Source: CADEDV01 sp964596345 (GTDB lineage Bacteria > Bacteroidota > Bacteroidia > Chitinophagales > Chitinophagaceae). Taken from it: 64,000 nt of DNA. The DNA is taken from contig CAZQSZ010000003.1 in the NCBI GenBank assembly GCA_964596345.1, positions 496,001-560,000 of the forward strand. The letters run 5' to 3'. The notes below the pieces were generated by a model. The model saw only the letters and a program-made list of their open reading frames with translations, made no database searches and had not been told where the DNA came from. The translations under genes and the position numbers were made by a program. The number at the start of each line of letters is the position of its first letter. The first letter of the stretch is position 1. Of the stretch, positions 34,354 through 43,356 are shown piece after piece.

Positions 34354-34372
34354 ATTACTGTTTTTCGAGGCG

Positions 34373-34380
34373 CAAAGATA
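34373..34380 (-). promoter_or_regulatory. -7 box of ychF
   Basis: TATCTTTG on the minus strand, 20 bases before the ychF ATG. No clear -33 box. Confidence 0.5.
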
Positions 34381-34467
34381 GGTGAAAACAGGTTTTTGAG
34401 CGGTACTATAGTTGCTTTGCTTAAAGTGCTTAACTTCAAACTATAAACATAAACCTCAATCAATTTT

Positions 34468-35865
34468 ATGGCATTGACCCGTATCTGGTCCGCCTTCATC
34501 ATCATCGCTATTGCGGTGGCCGGGTATAAGTTCCTGGCGGCGGATGGTGATCAGCAGATCTTTACCCAGATGGTAATTGGTAAAAATGGAGATTCTGTCA
34601 AAGTAAAGGAAATCAAAGCAGCTGTTGCCGATCCGGCCCTGGCACGATCACTAGATACTTTAGCAAGAGTGAAACAAGGCCAACTCGTTTATAAAAAGGA
34701 AGGAGATAATATTGTTGCCGTAAAACCTCAGAAGGTCAATGGCATTATTGAGACCTGTAAAGATGCCGTCAATCTCTGTATCGGCCTGATTGGTATCATG
34801 GCCTTGTTTATGGGCTTCATGAGCATTGCTGAAAAGGCAGGGGGTATTCGCTTCTTATCCCGGATCATCGGGCCGTTCTTCTCAAAAATATTTCCAGATG
34901 TGCCTAGAGAACACCCGGCTCACGGGCATATGATGATGAATTTTTCTGCCAATTTATTGGGTTTGGATAATGCGGCCACACCCTTTGGCATCAAAGCCAT
35001 GGAAAGTTTACAGGAGATCAATCCTGATAAGGAAAGGGCTTCCAATGCGCAGATCATGTTCTTATGTTTACATGCTTCAGGTCTCACCCTGATCCCGGTC
35101 AGTATTATTGCATTGAGGGCCGGGGCAGGAGCAAGGAATGCTACAGATATTTTTATTCCCTGTATGATCGCCACGTTTGCTGCCACGATGGCGGCATTGA
35201 TCATTGTATCCATTCGTCAGCGGATCAATTTATTCCAGCCCGTCATTTTAGCCTGGGTACTCAGCCTCTCCGGAATTATTGCTGCTTTTGTATGGTACCT
35301 TACCAAACTGGATAAGACATCCTTAGAATTCTTTTCAGGGTCTTTTGGGAATGGCCTTTTATTACTGATCTTATTCCTGATTGTTTTGGGCGGACTGTAT
35401 AAAAAAATAGACATCTTCAGTGCTTTTATTGATGGTGCCAAGGGCGGCTTTGAAACAGCTGTGAAGATCATTCCTTATTTAGTGGGAATGCTGGTGGCCA
35501 TCAGTATGCTGCGGACCAGCGGCACTTTTGATTACCTGATTGATGGGGTTAAAAATATGTTTGCAGCATTGGGAACAGACACCCGGTTCGTGGATGGGTT
35601 GCCTACTGCGCTGGTAAAGCCTTTTAGCGGCGGGGCAGCAAGAGGTATGATGGCAGATACCATGACAACGTTTGGACCTGATTCCTTCGCCGGAAGATTA
35701 TCCTGTGTATTACAGGGATCATCTGATACCACATTCTATGTTATCGCTGTTTATTTCGGGGCAGTGGGAGTAAAAAATACGAGGTATACGATCGGCTCGA
35801 TGTTACTGGCCGACCTGGTGGGTATTATCACCTCCATCTTCCTGGCGTATTTATTCTTTGGATAA
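34468..35865 (+). CDS. fused SpmA/SpmB-like nucleoside-recognition membrane protein
   Basis: 465 residues with about nine membrane helices. It contains two nucleoside-recognition (Gate) domains: ETCKDAVNLCIGLIGIMALFMGF near 93 with the motif MMNFSANLLGLDNAATPFGIKAM near 150, and a second one near 320-445 with GGFETAVKIIPYLVGMLVAI and CVLQGSSDTTFYVIAVYFGAVG. In Firmicutes these are the separate proteins SpmA and SpmB; the fusion is common in non-sporulating bacteria. The transported or sensed molecule is unknown. A non-membrane insert of about 60 residues follows helix 1. Two terminator hairpins follow. Confidence 0.88.
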   Translation: MALTRIWSAFIIIAIAVAGYKFLAADGDQQIFTQMVIGKNGDSVKVKEIKAAVADPALARSLDTLARVKQGQLVYKKEGDNIVAVKPQKVNGIIETCKDAVNLCIGLIGIMALFMGFMSIAEKAGGIRFLSRIIGPFFSKIFPDVPREHPAHGHMMMNFSANLLGLDNAATPFGIKAMESLQEINPDKERASNAQIMFLCLHASGLTLIPVSIIALRAGAGARNATDIFIPCMIATFAATMAALIIVSIRQRINLFQPVILAWVLSLSGIIAAFVWYLTKLDKTSLEFFSGSFGNGLLLLILFLIVLGGLYKKIDIFSAFIDGAKGGFETAVKIIPYLVGMLVAISMLRTSGTFDYLIDGVKNMFAALGTDTRFVDGLPTALVKPFSGGAARGMMADTMTTFGPDSFAGRLSCVLQGSSDTTFYVIAVYFGAVGVKNTRYTIGSMLLADLVGIITSIFLAYLFFG

Positions 35866-35880
35866 AGGGAAGTCTCACCA

Positions 35881-35928
35881 TTTTATGCGGTGACCGCATA
35901 AAAAAAGTCCCGGCTAAAACCGGGACTT
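35881..35928. terminator. double bidirectional terminator
   Basis: Two hairpins in a row between convergent genes: TTTTATGCGGT-G-ACCGCATAAAA (35881-35903) and AAGTCCCGG / CCGGGACTT (35905-35928). The first has T or A runs on both sides and can serve either strand. Confidence 0.85.
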
Positions 35929-35950
35929 CTTATTTTACTTATATCAGCTT

Positions 35951-36703
35951 TTAATAGTTAGAAAAAAGAGTAGCTGCTTTGGTACCTCTGTGGCTTCCCC
36001 TGTACACAAGGGTATAGCTTCTTTTCGCAGTCGGGTTGAAACCATTGATCTGTACCAGTGCATTTAGGGTACCGGTTTCCCTGATGAAAAGAGTATCGTT
36101 TGAATTAGCGGTATATAACGGATTTTGGGAGGCGGATGCATAAGGAATGAATTCCGATACTTCTGTTCTTCTTACGTTGGTGAAGATATTGGCGTTTCTT
36201 CTTTTAGAAAATACATCCACACCCGGTACGTCAAAACTATTATGTATAAAATTGGCAAACCTGAGCCTTGCCGTAGAGTCGGCGGGGATCACAATATTTG
36301 TTGGCACTGTAATTTGCTTGGGTGATGTAATCGTATCATAAGCAAATATGGTATAGAGTTTTCCCACCTGCATATTTTCGGCGAAAACTAATGGCAGCTG
36401 TGTAGAAGTTCTTAATGTATCCCTGATAACAAAAGAACGTACGCCACCCGTAACGCTGAAGGCATACCCTGTTGTCGGGAAAACACTTCCGGAGCTCATC
36501 AATGCTCCAGTTACAGGATTACCATCAACATACAGGTAATTTCTGCTGGCTCCAACAGTAGCGATATGCAGCTGTGCCAGTGTTTTATCACTGAAATTGG
36601 TGATCGGGGTAATTTTTTCATCGAAGGATTTGGTACAGGAAACGATCAGTCCTGCACTCAGCAGAACGGTCAGCCCGTACGCATATATTTTGATGTACTT
36701 CAT
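35951..36703 (-). CDS. DUF4397-type lipoprotein
   Basis: 250 residues. The lipoprotein signal ends in SAGLIVSC (Cys near residue 23). The mature part has the look of DUF4397 proteins: LAQLHIATVGASRNYLYVDGNPV near 43, then VGKLYTIFAYDT near 112 and RLRFANFIHNSFDVPGVDVF near 146. These are two beta-sandwich modules of the kind often found as surface lipoproteins in SusCD-like loci. It starts 24 bases after the SusD-like stop and is probably the last gene of the deoR-susC-susD unit. The specific ligand is unknown. Confidence 0.85.
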   Translation of the reverse strand: MKYIKIYAYGLTVLLSAGLIVSCTKSFDEKITPITNFSDKTLAQLHIATVGASRNYLYVDGNPVTGALMSSGSVFPTTGYAFSVTGGVRSFVIRDTLRTSTQLPLVFAENMQVGKLYTIFAYDTITSPKQITVPTNIVIPADSTARLRFANFIHNSFDVPGVDVFSKRRNANIFTNVRRTEVSEFIPYASASQNPLYTANSNDTLFIRETGTLNALVQINGFNPTAKRSYTLVYRGSHRGTKAATLFSNY

Positions 36704-36727
36704 ACTAATTTGTTTTGTTGGTTACGA

Positions 36728-38365
36728 TTAAGGTTGTGAGAACCACTGTTCTTTGGTATTATAATCCAGGGCAATAGCTCCGATCCTTTGTAATTCTGCC
36801 ACATTATACAGGTATTCAGAGTTATAACGGGGCCTGGCCCTGTACACTACTTTACCATTATTATTAACATAAAGATCAATGCCGGAGGGTGGAGTGAAAT
36901 CAGCATAGACCTGCAAACCGGTTACCGGGTCAAGATCTGTATAATGGTATCTTCTCATGTCCACCCAGGTTTCGATCAATCCCCAACCGTACATGGCTAT
37001 ATATTTTTGCAGCATGATATGTGATAAGGTAAGATTTGCTGCGGCAGGCACCACCAGTGGGTTGGCTAAGTAGGCTGCTTTTGCTGCTGGTGTAATTTGC
37101 ATCGCAACAGGCACTGAGTTATGATAATCAGGCGTGCCGGTAAGCATGTCAAAGCTCAAACTGATGCCTTGTGTATAAGCTGCTAATGCACCTGCTTTAT
37201 CATTTTTCCTCCATAACGCTTCCGCTTTCATGAACTGAACTTCTGAGGCAGTAACGATAGGGAAGGGGGCAGCATTCCGGAAAATATACCGGGCATTGTT
37301 GTCATTACCGGGTGCAGCGGTGGAGGTGAATGCTCCTCCCCAGAAATTAACCGGTTGATCAGCGGCAACCAGGCCGTCGGCTGCTTTATTCGGACGTATA
37401 CCTTTATAAGTTCCATTTGTATTCTCCCGGATGATATAGGGTGCCCTGGGATCGTTTACACCCAGGAACATGGGGTTAAGTCCTGTTTGCAGATTCGCAA
37501 TAAAACGGGATTGACGTAATGCTCCGACATTACCCCGGAACGGACCAAAGAAATTATATGTTCCGGACAAACCTGTAGCAAGAAACCTTGCAGCAGCATT
37601 ATCCGCGTTGCTGTTAATGGCCAGGTTGCAGTAATAAACAACAGAATCGGGCTGGTAAATACCTTTATTGCTTAAGTGATTAAACGATCTGGCCATTACT
37701 GAGTAAACAAATTTTTTCCACTTCTCCACATCACCATTGTAGAAGTATGCATCACCTTTCGCAAGATTGGCCTGGCTGACACCATCACCTGTTTTGCTAA
37801 GGTTTTCCAGGGCAAGCCTGCAATGGGCTCTCACCGCTTCGTAAACATCTGCCTGGTCATCATAGGGGAAAACCAACTGTTCAGGTCTGAAAGCTTCTCT
37901 CAGGATTACTTCACCATATGTATTTGTCAGGGTGAGCCAGCTCCAGGCACGGATGGCATATCCCACGCCTACATAATCCCATTTCTTTTCTTCCGCACCC
38001 CAAACGATCATTTTGTTCAGGTTCTCACCCATACCAAAATAATGCATGGCCCAAACAGAACCCAATACATCACTGGCACCGGTAGCGCCACCCATCTGGT
38101 CGTATTGATTACCGGCTGTATTAGTAGCCCAGTTTTGAATATAACGGCCGATATACAAACCGTCATTAGCAATACCGTATGCACTTCCAGCCGCAGCAGA
38201 ACTGCCTATAAAATTGCCGATAATGCCCGGTAATAATGTTTCAACCGGAACCCGAACAGCAGCGTTGGGGTTAGCAAAAGCCTCATCTACTTTCTTGGTG
38301 CAGGAATTCAGCAGCAAGAGTGTTGCTGTGGATAAAGCACATATGTTAAAAAAGATCTTTTTCAT
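36728..38365 (-). CDS. SusD/RagB-like nutrient-binding lipoprotein
   Basis: 545 residues. Signal and lipobox at the N-terminus (STATLLLLNSC, Cys near 22). The SusD-like TPR-rich fold is shown by AIRAWSWLTLTNTYGEVILREAF near 140, YEAVRAHCRLALENL near 185, GDVEKWKKFVYSVMARSFNHL near 220 and the C-terminal IMLQKYIAMYGWGLIETWVDMRRYHYTD near 450. It binds the substrate at the surface and forms a lid over the SusC-like channel encoded 18 bases upstream. The residues do not tell whether the ligand is a glycan or a peptide. Confidence 0.95.
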   Translation of the reverse strand: MKKIFFNICALSTATLLLLNSCTKKVDEAFANPNAAVRVPVETLLPGIIGNFIGSSAAAGSAYGIANDGLYIGRYIQNWATNTAGNQYDQMGGATGASDVLGSVWAMHYFGMGENLNKMIVWGAEEKKWDYVGVGYAIRAWSWLTLTNTYGEVILREAFRPEQLVFPYDDQADVYEAVRAHCRLALENLSKTGDGVSQANLAKGDAYFYNGDVEKWKKFVYSVMARSFNHLSNKGIYQPDSVVYYCNLAINSNADNAAARFLATGLSGTYNFFGPFRGNVGALRQSRFIANLQTGLNPMFLGVNDPRAPYIIRENTNGTYKGIRPNKAADGLVAADQPVNFWGGAFTSTAAPGNDNNARYIFRNAAPFPIVTASEVQFMKAEALWRKNDKAGALAAYTQGISLSFDMLTGTPDYHNSVPVAMQITPAAKAAYLANPLVVPAAANLTLSHIMLQKYIAMYGWGLIETWVDMRRYHYTDLDPVTGLQVYADFTPPSGIDLYVNNNGKVVYRARPRYNSEYLYNVAELQRIGAIALDYNTKEQWFSQP

Positions 38366-38383
38366 TTGCTTGTTGTTTTAAAA

Positions 38384-41300
38384 TTAGAATGATGCCCTGA
38401 TACCGATGTTAACACTGATCGGGGTGGGTAATGTACCATAGTCAAAACCAAATCCGCCCACACCACGGCTACCGGCTGTATTACCATTGGTAGCAGGATC
38501 AGCACCGCTGTAATTGGTTAATAAGATCAGGTCATTGGCCGTAACAAAAGCTCCCAGGCTTTTGAAAGCACCGATTCTTTTTACAATTGACTCGGGGAAG
38601 GTATAGCTCAAAGAGAGATCTCTCATGCGGAACCAGTTTACATCTTTTTCAATGAACGCTTCCTCCGGCATGGCACCACTGGTGAAATAAGCATCATTAT
38701 ACATCGGGATAACTGTAATGGTATTCGCAGTCGGTGTCGCAGTGTTTTGTAAACCGTCATTTAATACACCTTCAATGATCCTTGGTTTATCCCTGTCAGC
38801 CGTCAGCAGGCTTCTGCCGATCCGGGTCAGGTACATATTAGTACCATTGAAAACGTCGCCGCCGACTTTCAGATCCCAGAGCATATTCAGTCTCCAGTTT
38901 TTCCACCGGAAAGAGTTATTCCATCCCAATGTGAAATCGGGATTCCTGTTACCTCGTATGGTAAACACACCATCACCTACCGGTAAACCGTTGGATGGAT
39001 TGATCAGGATCTTACCCTGGTTGTTGCGGGCATAGCCAAATGCTGTAATAGAAGTAGTAGGCCCTCCTAATATGAGACCGCCTCTTGCATTGCCATAGAG
39101 CCATGTATCAGCAATATAATATTCGGCTACGTTCCTGGGCATGTCTTCCACTTTATTCCACATCCGGTTAAAGTTGAAGCGCATATCCCAGTTGAACTCT
39201 TTTTTCTTCATCAGGTTATAGTCAATAGCGATCTCGACACCCTGGTTGCGGGTGCTGGCTGCATTCTGTGTATTCAATACGAACCCAGTTGCATAGCTCA
39301 ACCTGAAATTCTCAATGATCTGTCCTTTGTTAAGGGTATTGTAGTAAGTGATATCAAGGTTCAGCCTGCTCTTCATCAACCTGAATTCTGTTCCTAATTC
39401 ATAAGTCTTTTGTTTTTCTGGTCCCAGTTCAGGGTTTGCATTCACAAAACCATAAGAAGAACCGCCGCCACTGGCAAAGTTGTCAACAAAAACAGACTGG
39501 GTAGAGTAGGGGCTGTTCAAACGGGCTGTTCCGGCCAAAGAGGTACGCAGCTTCCAATAGTTAAGCACACCATTCTTTTTTAATTCAGGGAATATATCCG
39601 TTAAGATCATACTCAAACTACCGCCGGGATAATTATAATTCCTGTTCTTTTTAGGAAGGGTGGAAGCTTGTTCAAAACGATGCGTATAACTAAGGAATAT
39701 ATAGTTCTTATAGTTAACAGCAAATTCTCCGAAATAAGCGATCTGGCGAAGCAGGTTGAGGTTAGGCTCATTGAATTTATTACGCAATAAACGGATACGG
39801 CTGCTTGCACGGGTAATCGTGCTGTCCATATAATCTCCCACAATATTTCTGAGATCCTGGCTGGTAACGATCTGACCGTTCTTATACATTTTACCATTAC
39901 CGGCAACATTGAAGGCACTGCTGGCTACAGAGTCAACAATATTCGTTCCATAGGAAGCAAACATCTCTGTCCTGTAATCCTGCCACATCGTTCCGCCCAT
40001 CAGGCGCAGGTTGATATCCTTACCAATTTTCTTCCTGGCTGTGGCTGTTATTGTATGATTATAACCAGTATATTTTCTCCAGTAATTATCTAAAGTGCCA
40101 CCCTGGCCAGCTGTGAGATACCAGGATTGAGGATGGTAAAACTGGTAGCCAAACATATCATAGGTATCATATCCAAAACGGCCTGATAAGGTCAGCCATT
40201 CAAAAGGATTGATATTGATAGCAAGGCTGGCTGTGTAACGGTCTGTTTCATCATAGCTTCGGTTGTTCTTAGTATTAAAGAGTGGGTTGTCCAATTCCCC
40301 GTTGGCTGATAAATTGGAAAATACATCCAGCTTATCTCCCACTGAGCTTTCAAAATTCCGGATATCGTTTGTAGTCGGCCAGCTCAATAAGCTCAGCAGG
40401 TAACCACCGGCACTTCTGAGTACCTTATTGTTTTTGGATTTGATGAAAGCCAGTGAAGGAGTGATCTCGACTTTGTTCTTAAAGAGCTTGGTAGTATTAG
40501 ATAAACGTACATTGATCCTGTTGAAATCATTGTTAGGTACAACACCTTTCTGATCAAAATAGCTGGTAGAGAAACGGAATACTGAACTCTTGAAACCGAA
40601 ATCAATACCCAGGTTATGCGTTTGTGAAAAACTGGTACGGAAGAAATTCTTTTTATTATCAAACAACTGTGTTCCTTCTGCATATTTGGGGCCCCAATAA
40701 GAAAAACTGTTAGTGGCTACTCCATTGGTACCACTGGCATAACCATCAAATGTCTCGGGCCAGCGGGTAACTTTCTGAAAGCGGAAACTGTTATCATACT
40801 GAATCGCCAGCTTATTTGACTTTGCTTTCTTGGTGGTGATCAGGATGGCTCCGGAACTGGCCTGGCTGCCATAAAGCGCAGTGGCTTCCGGTCCTTTCAA
40901 TACAGTTACGGTTTCAATATCATTAGGATTGATATCAGCGATACGGTTCTGGTAGTCATTATTACGGTTGGGCCTGTCAGAAGCCAGCCCCACGCCGCCG
41001 CCACCACCAGATGTTTCATTGATGGTCTGGTTGTCCATTACGACACCATCCACTACATATAAAGGTTGGTTGCTTAATGATAAAGAGTTAAAACCACGAA
41101 GTACAACTGAGGAAGAAGAACCAGCCACACCAGAAGTTTGGTCCAGTGTTAAACCGGCCACACGGCCCTGTAAGCTGTTCAGAAAATTCTCTCTTTGTGT
41201 TTCCTGTATTTCCTGGCCACCCACTTTTTGTACGGAGTATCCCAGTTCCCGTGGATTCTTTTTAATATCCATAGCGGTCACTACCACTTCACCCAATGCA

Positions 41301-41608
41301 CCATCGGATGATTTCATACTCACGGCTACAGTACTGCCATCGCCAGGTTTTATTTCAGTGGCTTCATGGCCTACATAAGAGAGCTGAAGGGTCTCACCTG
41401 GATTTACTTTGATCGTGAACTTACCATTCACATCGGTCTGTGTAAATCGCTTGGTTCCTTTAACCCTGACAGTCACTCCCTGCAGGGGCGACTTGTTATC
41501 GTCCGAAAGCACTGTCCCTGTAATTGTTTTTTCCTGGGCCATTATGGATGGCGGCAGAACTAACAGCAGCAGGCAGATAGCAATGAACGAATGGAGAATT
41601 TTTCTCAT
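38384..41608 (-). CDS. SusC/RagA-like TonB-linked outer-membrane transporter
   Basis: 1074 residues. Signal peptide to about residue 24, then a carboxypeptidase-like (CNA-B type) domain with TGTVLSDDNKSPLQGVTVRVKG near 30. The TonB-dependent plug starts near 110 with GEVVVTAMDIKKNPRELGYS and contains RGFNSLSLSNQPLYVVDGVV and VTVLKGPEATALYGSQASSGAI. The rest is a 22-strand barrel ending in ISVNIGIRASF with the terminal Phe. With the SusD-like lipoprotein it imports oligomers with energy from TonB. Unusually for such loci, no glycoside hydrolase or peptidase is next to it, and a DeoR regulator lies 49 bases upstream on the same strand. Confidence 0.96.
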   Translation of the reverse strand: MRKILHSFIAICLLLLVLPPSIMAQEKTITGTVLSDDNKSPLQGVTVRVKGTKRFTQTDVNGKFTIKVNPGETLQLSYVGHEATEIKPGDGSTVAVSMKSSDGALGEVVVTAMDIKKNPRELGYSVQKVGGQEIQETQRENFLNSLQGRVAGLTLDQTSGVAGSSSSVVLRGFNSLSLSNQPLYVVDGVVMDNQTINETSGGGGGVGLASDRPNRNNDYQNRIADINPNDIETVTVLKGPEATALYGSQASSGAILITTKKAKSNKLAIQYDNSFRFQKVTRWPETFDGYASGTNGVATNSFSYWGPKYAEGTQLFDNKKNFFRTSFSQTHNLGIDFGFKSSVFRFSTSYFDQKGVVPNNDFNRINVRLSNTTKLFKNKVEITPSLAFIKSKNNKVLRSAGGYLLSLLSWPTTNDIRNFESSVGDKLDVFSNLSANGELDNPLFNTKNNRSYDETDRYTASLAININPFEWLTLSGRFGYDTYDMFGYQFYHPQSWYLTAGQGGTLDNYWRKYTGYNHTITATARKKIGKDINLRLMGGTMWQDYRTEMFASYGTNIVDSVASSAFNVAGNGKMYKNGQIVTSQDLRNIVGDYMDSTITRASSRIRLLRNKFNEPNLNLLRQIAYFGEFAVNYKNYIFLSYTHRFEQASTLPKKNRNYNYPGGSLSMILTDIFPELKKNGVLNYWKLRTSLAGTARLNSPYSTQSVFVDNFASGGGSSYGFVNANPELGPEKQKTYELGTEFRLMKSRLNLDITYYNTLNKGQIIENFRLSYATGFVLNTQNAASTRNQGVEIAIDYNLMKKKEFNWDMRFNFNRMWNKVEDMPRNVAEYYIADTWLYGNARGGLILGGPTTSITAFGYARNNQGKILINPSNGLPVGDGVFTIRGNRNPDFTLGWNNSFRWKNWRLNMLWDLKVGGDVFNGTNMYLTRIGRSLLTADRDKPRIIEGVLNDGLQNTATPTANTITVIPMYNDAYFTSGAMPEEAFIEKDVNWFRMRDLSLSYTFPESIVKRIGAFKSLGAFVTANDLILLTNYSGADPATNGNTAGSRGVGGFGFDYGTLPTPISVNIGIRASF

Positions 41609-41657
41609 AGCTGTTTGTTTTGATATAGTTTAAATAAGCAGTTCCTAAAATTGATGA

Positions 41658-42407
41658 TTACAAAACTTTGATTCCGGCGTCAGCATAGGGTTTCAGAACG
41701 GGATCATCAGGTGGTAATTCAGTGATCAGGATATCTATTTTTCCAAGGGCGGCGATCTGTATCGGCTGAAAAGTATTTACTTTTTCTGCAATGGCCAGGC
41801 ATACCACTTTTTGAGAAGACTCCATCATCGCCTTTTTCAGCTGCACCACTTCCCAGTCATTATCCGTGATGCCATGTTGCAGGTCTATTGCATTGGTACC
41901 TAAGAAACAGATATCAGCTTTTACCTGTTTTATTTTGGCAATCGCCTCAGTGCCAACAGTTATTTTAGAGTTTTTTGAAATTCTGTCTCCAACCAGGATC
42001 ACGTCAATATTCGGATGATGCATATACTCCAGGATAGCCGGGATGGAGCCTGAAATAAAAGTAGCTTTCAGTTGAGGAGGAAGGGAACGGGCCATTTCCA
42101 AAATGGTGGTGCCTCCGCTGGTCAGCACAAACATTCCGTTATCGATCAGGCTGATCGCCTTTTGCGCAATTGTTTTTTTCTGGTGTTGGGAGTAAACCCC
42201 GTTGGAAGGAAAATGAACATCATTAAAAGAATGGGATAATGCACCTCCGTGTACCTTGATCACTTTCCCTTCTTCTGCTAACTCCTGCAGATCCCTGCGA
42301 ATGGTATCCTCCGACACATTGATATCAATGCATAGCGAGGAGGATAGTACTTTATTATGCAGGTTAACCTGGTGCAAGATATAAGCCTGCCTCTCTTTCT
42401 TAAGCAT
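41658..42407 (-). CDS. DeoR/GlpR family transcription regulator
   Basis: 249 residues. The N-terminal winged helix-turn-helix has INVSEDTIRRDLQELAEEGKVIKVHGGAL near 28, the DeoR signature. The effector domain has FVLTSGGTTILEMARSLP near 93, FISGSIPAI, DVILVGDRISKNSKITVG and DICFLGTNAIDLQHGITDNDWE. Regulators of this family respond to sugar phosphates and mostly repress sugar genes. The gene is read in the same direction as susC, 49 bases apart, and probably controls the locus. A perfect palindrome at 42413-42426 next to its start codon could be its own operator. The mobile element at 42507 was inserted about 100 bases upstream. Confidence 0.92.
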   Translation of the reverse strand: MLKKERQAYILHQVNLHNKVLSSSLCIDINVSEDTIRRDLQELAEEGKVIKVHGGALSHSFNDVHFPSNGVYSQHQKKTIAQKAISLIDNGMFVLTSGGTTILEMARSLPPQLKATFISGSIPAILEYMHHPNIDVILVGDRISKNSKITVGTEAIAKIKQVKADICFLGTNAIDLQHGITDNDWEVVQLKKAMMESSQKVVCLAIAEKVNTFQPIQIAALGKIDILITELPPDDPVLKPYADAGIKVL

Positions 42408-42412
42408 CCGTC

Positions 42413-42426
42413 AGTTTTGTAAAACT
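42413..42426 (-). promoter_or_regulatory. palindromic operator candidate before deoR
   Basis: AGTTTT-GT-AAAACT, 6-bp perfect arms, 5 bases upstream of the deoR start codon. Its position suits autoregulation by the encoded repressor. Confidence 0.4.
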
Positions 42427-42498
42427 AAAATAAGACAAATTCCTGCACAAAAACGCAGAAACCGGGAAATATTTGCAGGTTCTTGAAAAAATGTGAGT

Positions 42499-42506
42499 AA
42501 CGGTAA
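42499..42506. repeat. target-site duplication, left copy
   Basis: AACGGTAA, identical to 45412-45419 and directly outside the left inverted repeat. Eight bases is the duplication length known for the IS1595 family. Confidence 0.85.
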
Positions 42507-42533
42507 GGTGATTATCGGGTCAGGACACAAATG
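42507..42533 (+). repeat. left terminal inverted repeat
   Basis: Starts GGTGATTATCGGGTC. 18 of 27 positions match the right end, including an uninterrupted 9-base block TATCGGGTC. Confidence 0.8.
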
Positions 42534-42566
42534 CAAACCTAAGCTCCCCTAAGTATTTGTTTATTA

Positions 42567-42584
42567 AGTTGGTAGTTATGAACT
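42567..42584 (+). promoter_or_regulatory. operator copy 1 of the element
   Basis: AGTT-GGT-AGTT-ATG-AACT, 8 bases before the ATG at 42593. First of three copies of AGTT-N3-AGTT-N3-AACT, each upstream of one plus-strand gene of the element. Confidence 0.65.
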
Positions 42585-42592
42585 TTGTAATA

Positions 42593-43087
42593 ATGTTAAG
42601 TGATAAAGAAGTCATATTGTTAGCCCTGCAAAGGGAGAGGGATGACCTGCACGAAAGGATATTGCAGGTTGATAGGATTATGAGCCGGGTAAGAAGTATT
42701 GAGTACAATATGGAAGCCCCACAGGTTGAGCCTATGCCCCTTGAAACACCTAAGCAAACCACTGACAGGGATAAAGAAATATCATTCCCCAAATCAGCAG
42801 ATATTAAAATACAGGTATTGAGGGTATTTGATATTGTTGGTCAGGCCGCTGAATTGAGCAAATTACAGCAGGAATATACCAGCATAACCGGGAGCAATTA
42901 CAAGATTAGGGAAGCCGTTAGAAGCCTTCACAGTGCTGGAATAGTAAAGATGCTGAAGTATAAAAATGCTTCAAGGGGCTTCATGTGGGTAAAAACTGAA
43001 TGGATTAAGGACAGCGTATTGCAAGAGAAATATAAGCCTTTGGGCTTTGACCTGCTTTACACTAAAGAGAATTTGATGTTTATATAA
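42593..43087 (+). CDS. coiled-coil / winged-helix protein 1 of the mobile element
   Basis: 164 residues from ATG at 42593; earlier in-frame starts (42557, 42578) lie upstream of or inside operator copy 1. Residues 1-45 form a coiled coil (EVILLALQRERDDLHERILQVD). A polar linker rich in Pro, Thr and Lys follows. Residues about 75-140 look like a winged helix: KSADIKIQVLRVFDIVGQAAE, then NYKIREAVRSLHSAGIVKML and the wing KNASRGFMWVKTE. The layout resembles the minus-strand protein at 44833-45258 in the same element. A DNA-binding regulator or an accessory to transposition is likely; I know no named family. Confidence 0.75.
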   Translation: MLSDKEVILLALQRERDDLHERILQVDRIMSRVRSIEYNMEAPQVEPMPLETPKQTTDRDKEISFPKSADIKIQVLRVFDIVGQAAELSKLQQEYTSITGSNYKIREAVRSLHSAGIVKMLKYKNASRGFMWVKTEWIKDSVLQEKYKPLGFDLLYTKENLMFI

Positions 43088-43095
43088 AATAATTT

Positions 43096-43113
43096 AGTTT
43101 ACAGTTGTAAACT
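43096..43113 (+). promoter_or_regulatory. operator copy 2 of the element
   Basis: AGTT-TAC-AGTT-GTA-AACT. It overlaps the -33 box (TTG at 43105-43107) of the promoter for the gene at 43140, so a bound protein would block that promoter. Confidence 0.7.
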
Positions 43114-43135
43114 ATCATTTATTCCCCTATATTTG
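43105..43135 (+). promoter_or_regulatory. promoter of the small HTH gene
   Basis: TTG (43105-43107), 20 bases, TATATTTG (43128-43135). The box ends four bases before the ATG at 43140, so the mRNA would have no leader, or the true start may be the in-frame GTG at 43161. Confidence 0.65.
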
Positions 43136-43139
43136 CATT

Positions 43140-43334
43140 ATGGCAGCAGCCCAAAATAGCGTGAACCGTTGGCTAAAGACCGTTAAAAACTTTGCTTTAC
43201 TGCACGGGGTTACAGCTTCATACATTTACAAACTTGTGAGAGAGGGAAAGATGGATTTAGTAGTTATTGATGATGTACGATTTGTTGACACTGCCATCTA
43301 CAAAGGCATACCAGTAATAAACAGGCGCAAATAA
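43140..43334 (+). CDS. small helix-turn-helix protein, excisionase-like
   Basis: 64 residues from ATG 43140, or 57 from GTG 43161. LKTVKNFALLHGVTASYIYKLVREGKMDLVVIDDVRFVD resembles the MerR/excisionase type of HTH, in which a short helix pair is followed by a wing that reads an Ile-Asp motif. Such proteins direct recombinases or repress their own promoter. Its promoter overlaps operator copy 2, and its gene lies between the two other genes with the same operator, so it is the first candidate for the shared repressor. This role is an inference from layout only. Confidence 0.7.
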   Translation: MAAAQNSVNRWLKTVKNFALLHGVTASYIYKLVREGKMDLVVIDDVRFVDTAIYKGIPVINRRK

Positions 43335-43356
43335 GCCCCTTTTTTTTGCTCATATT

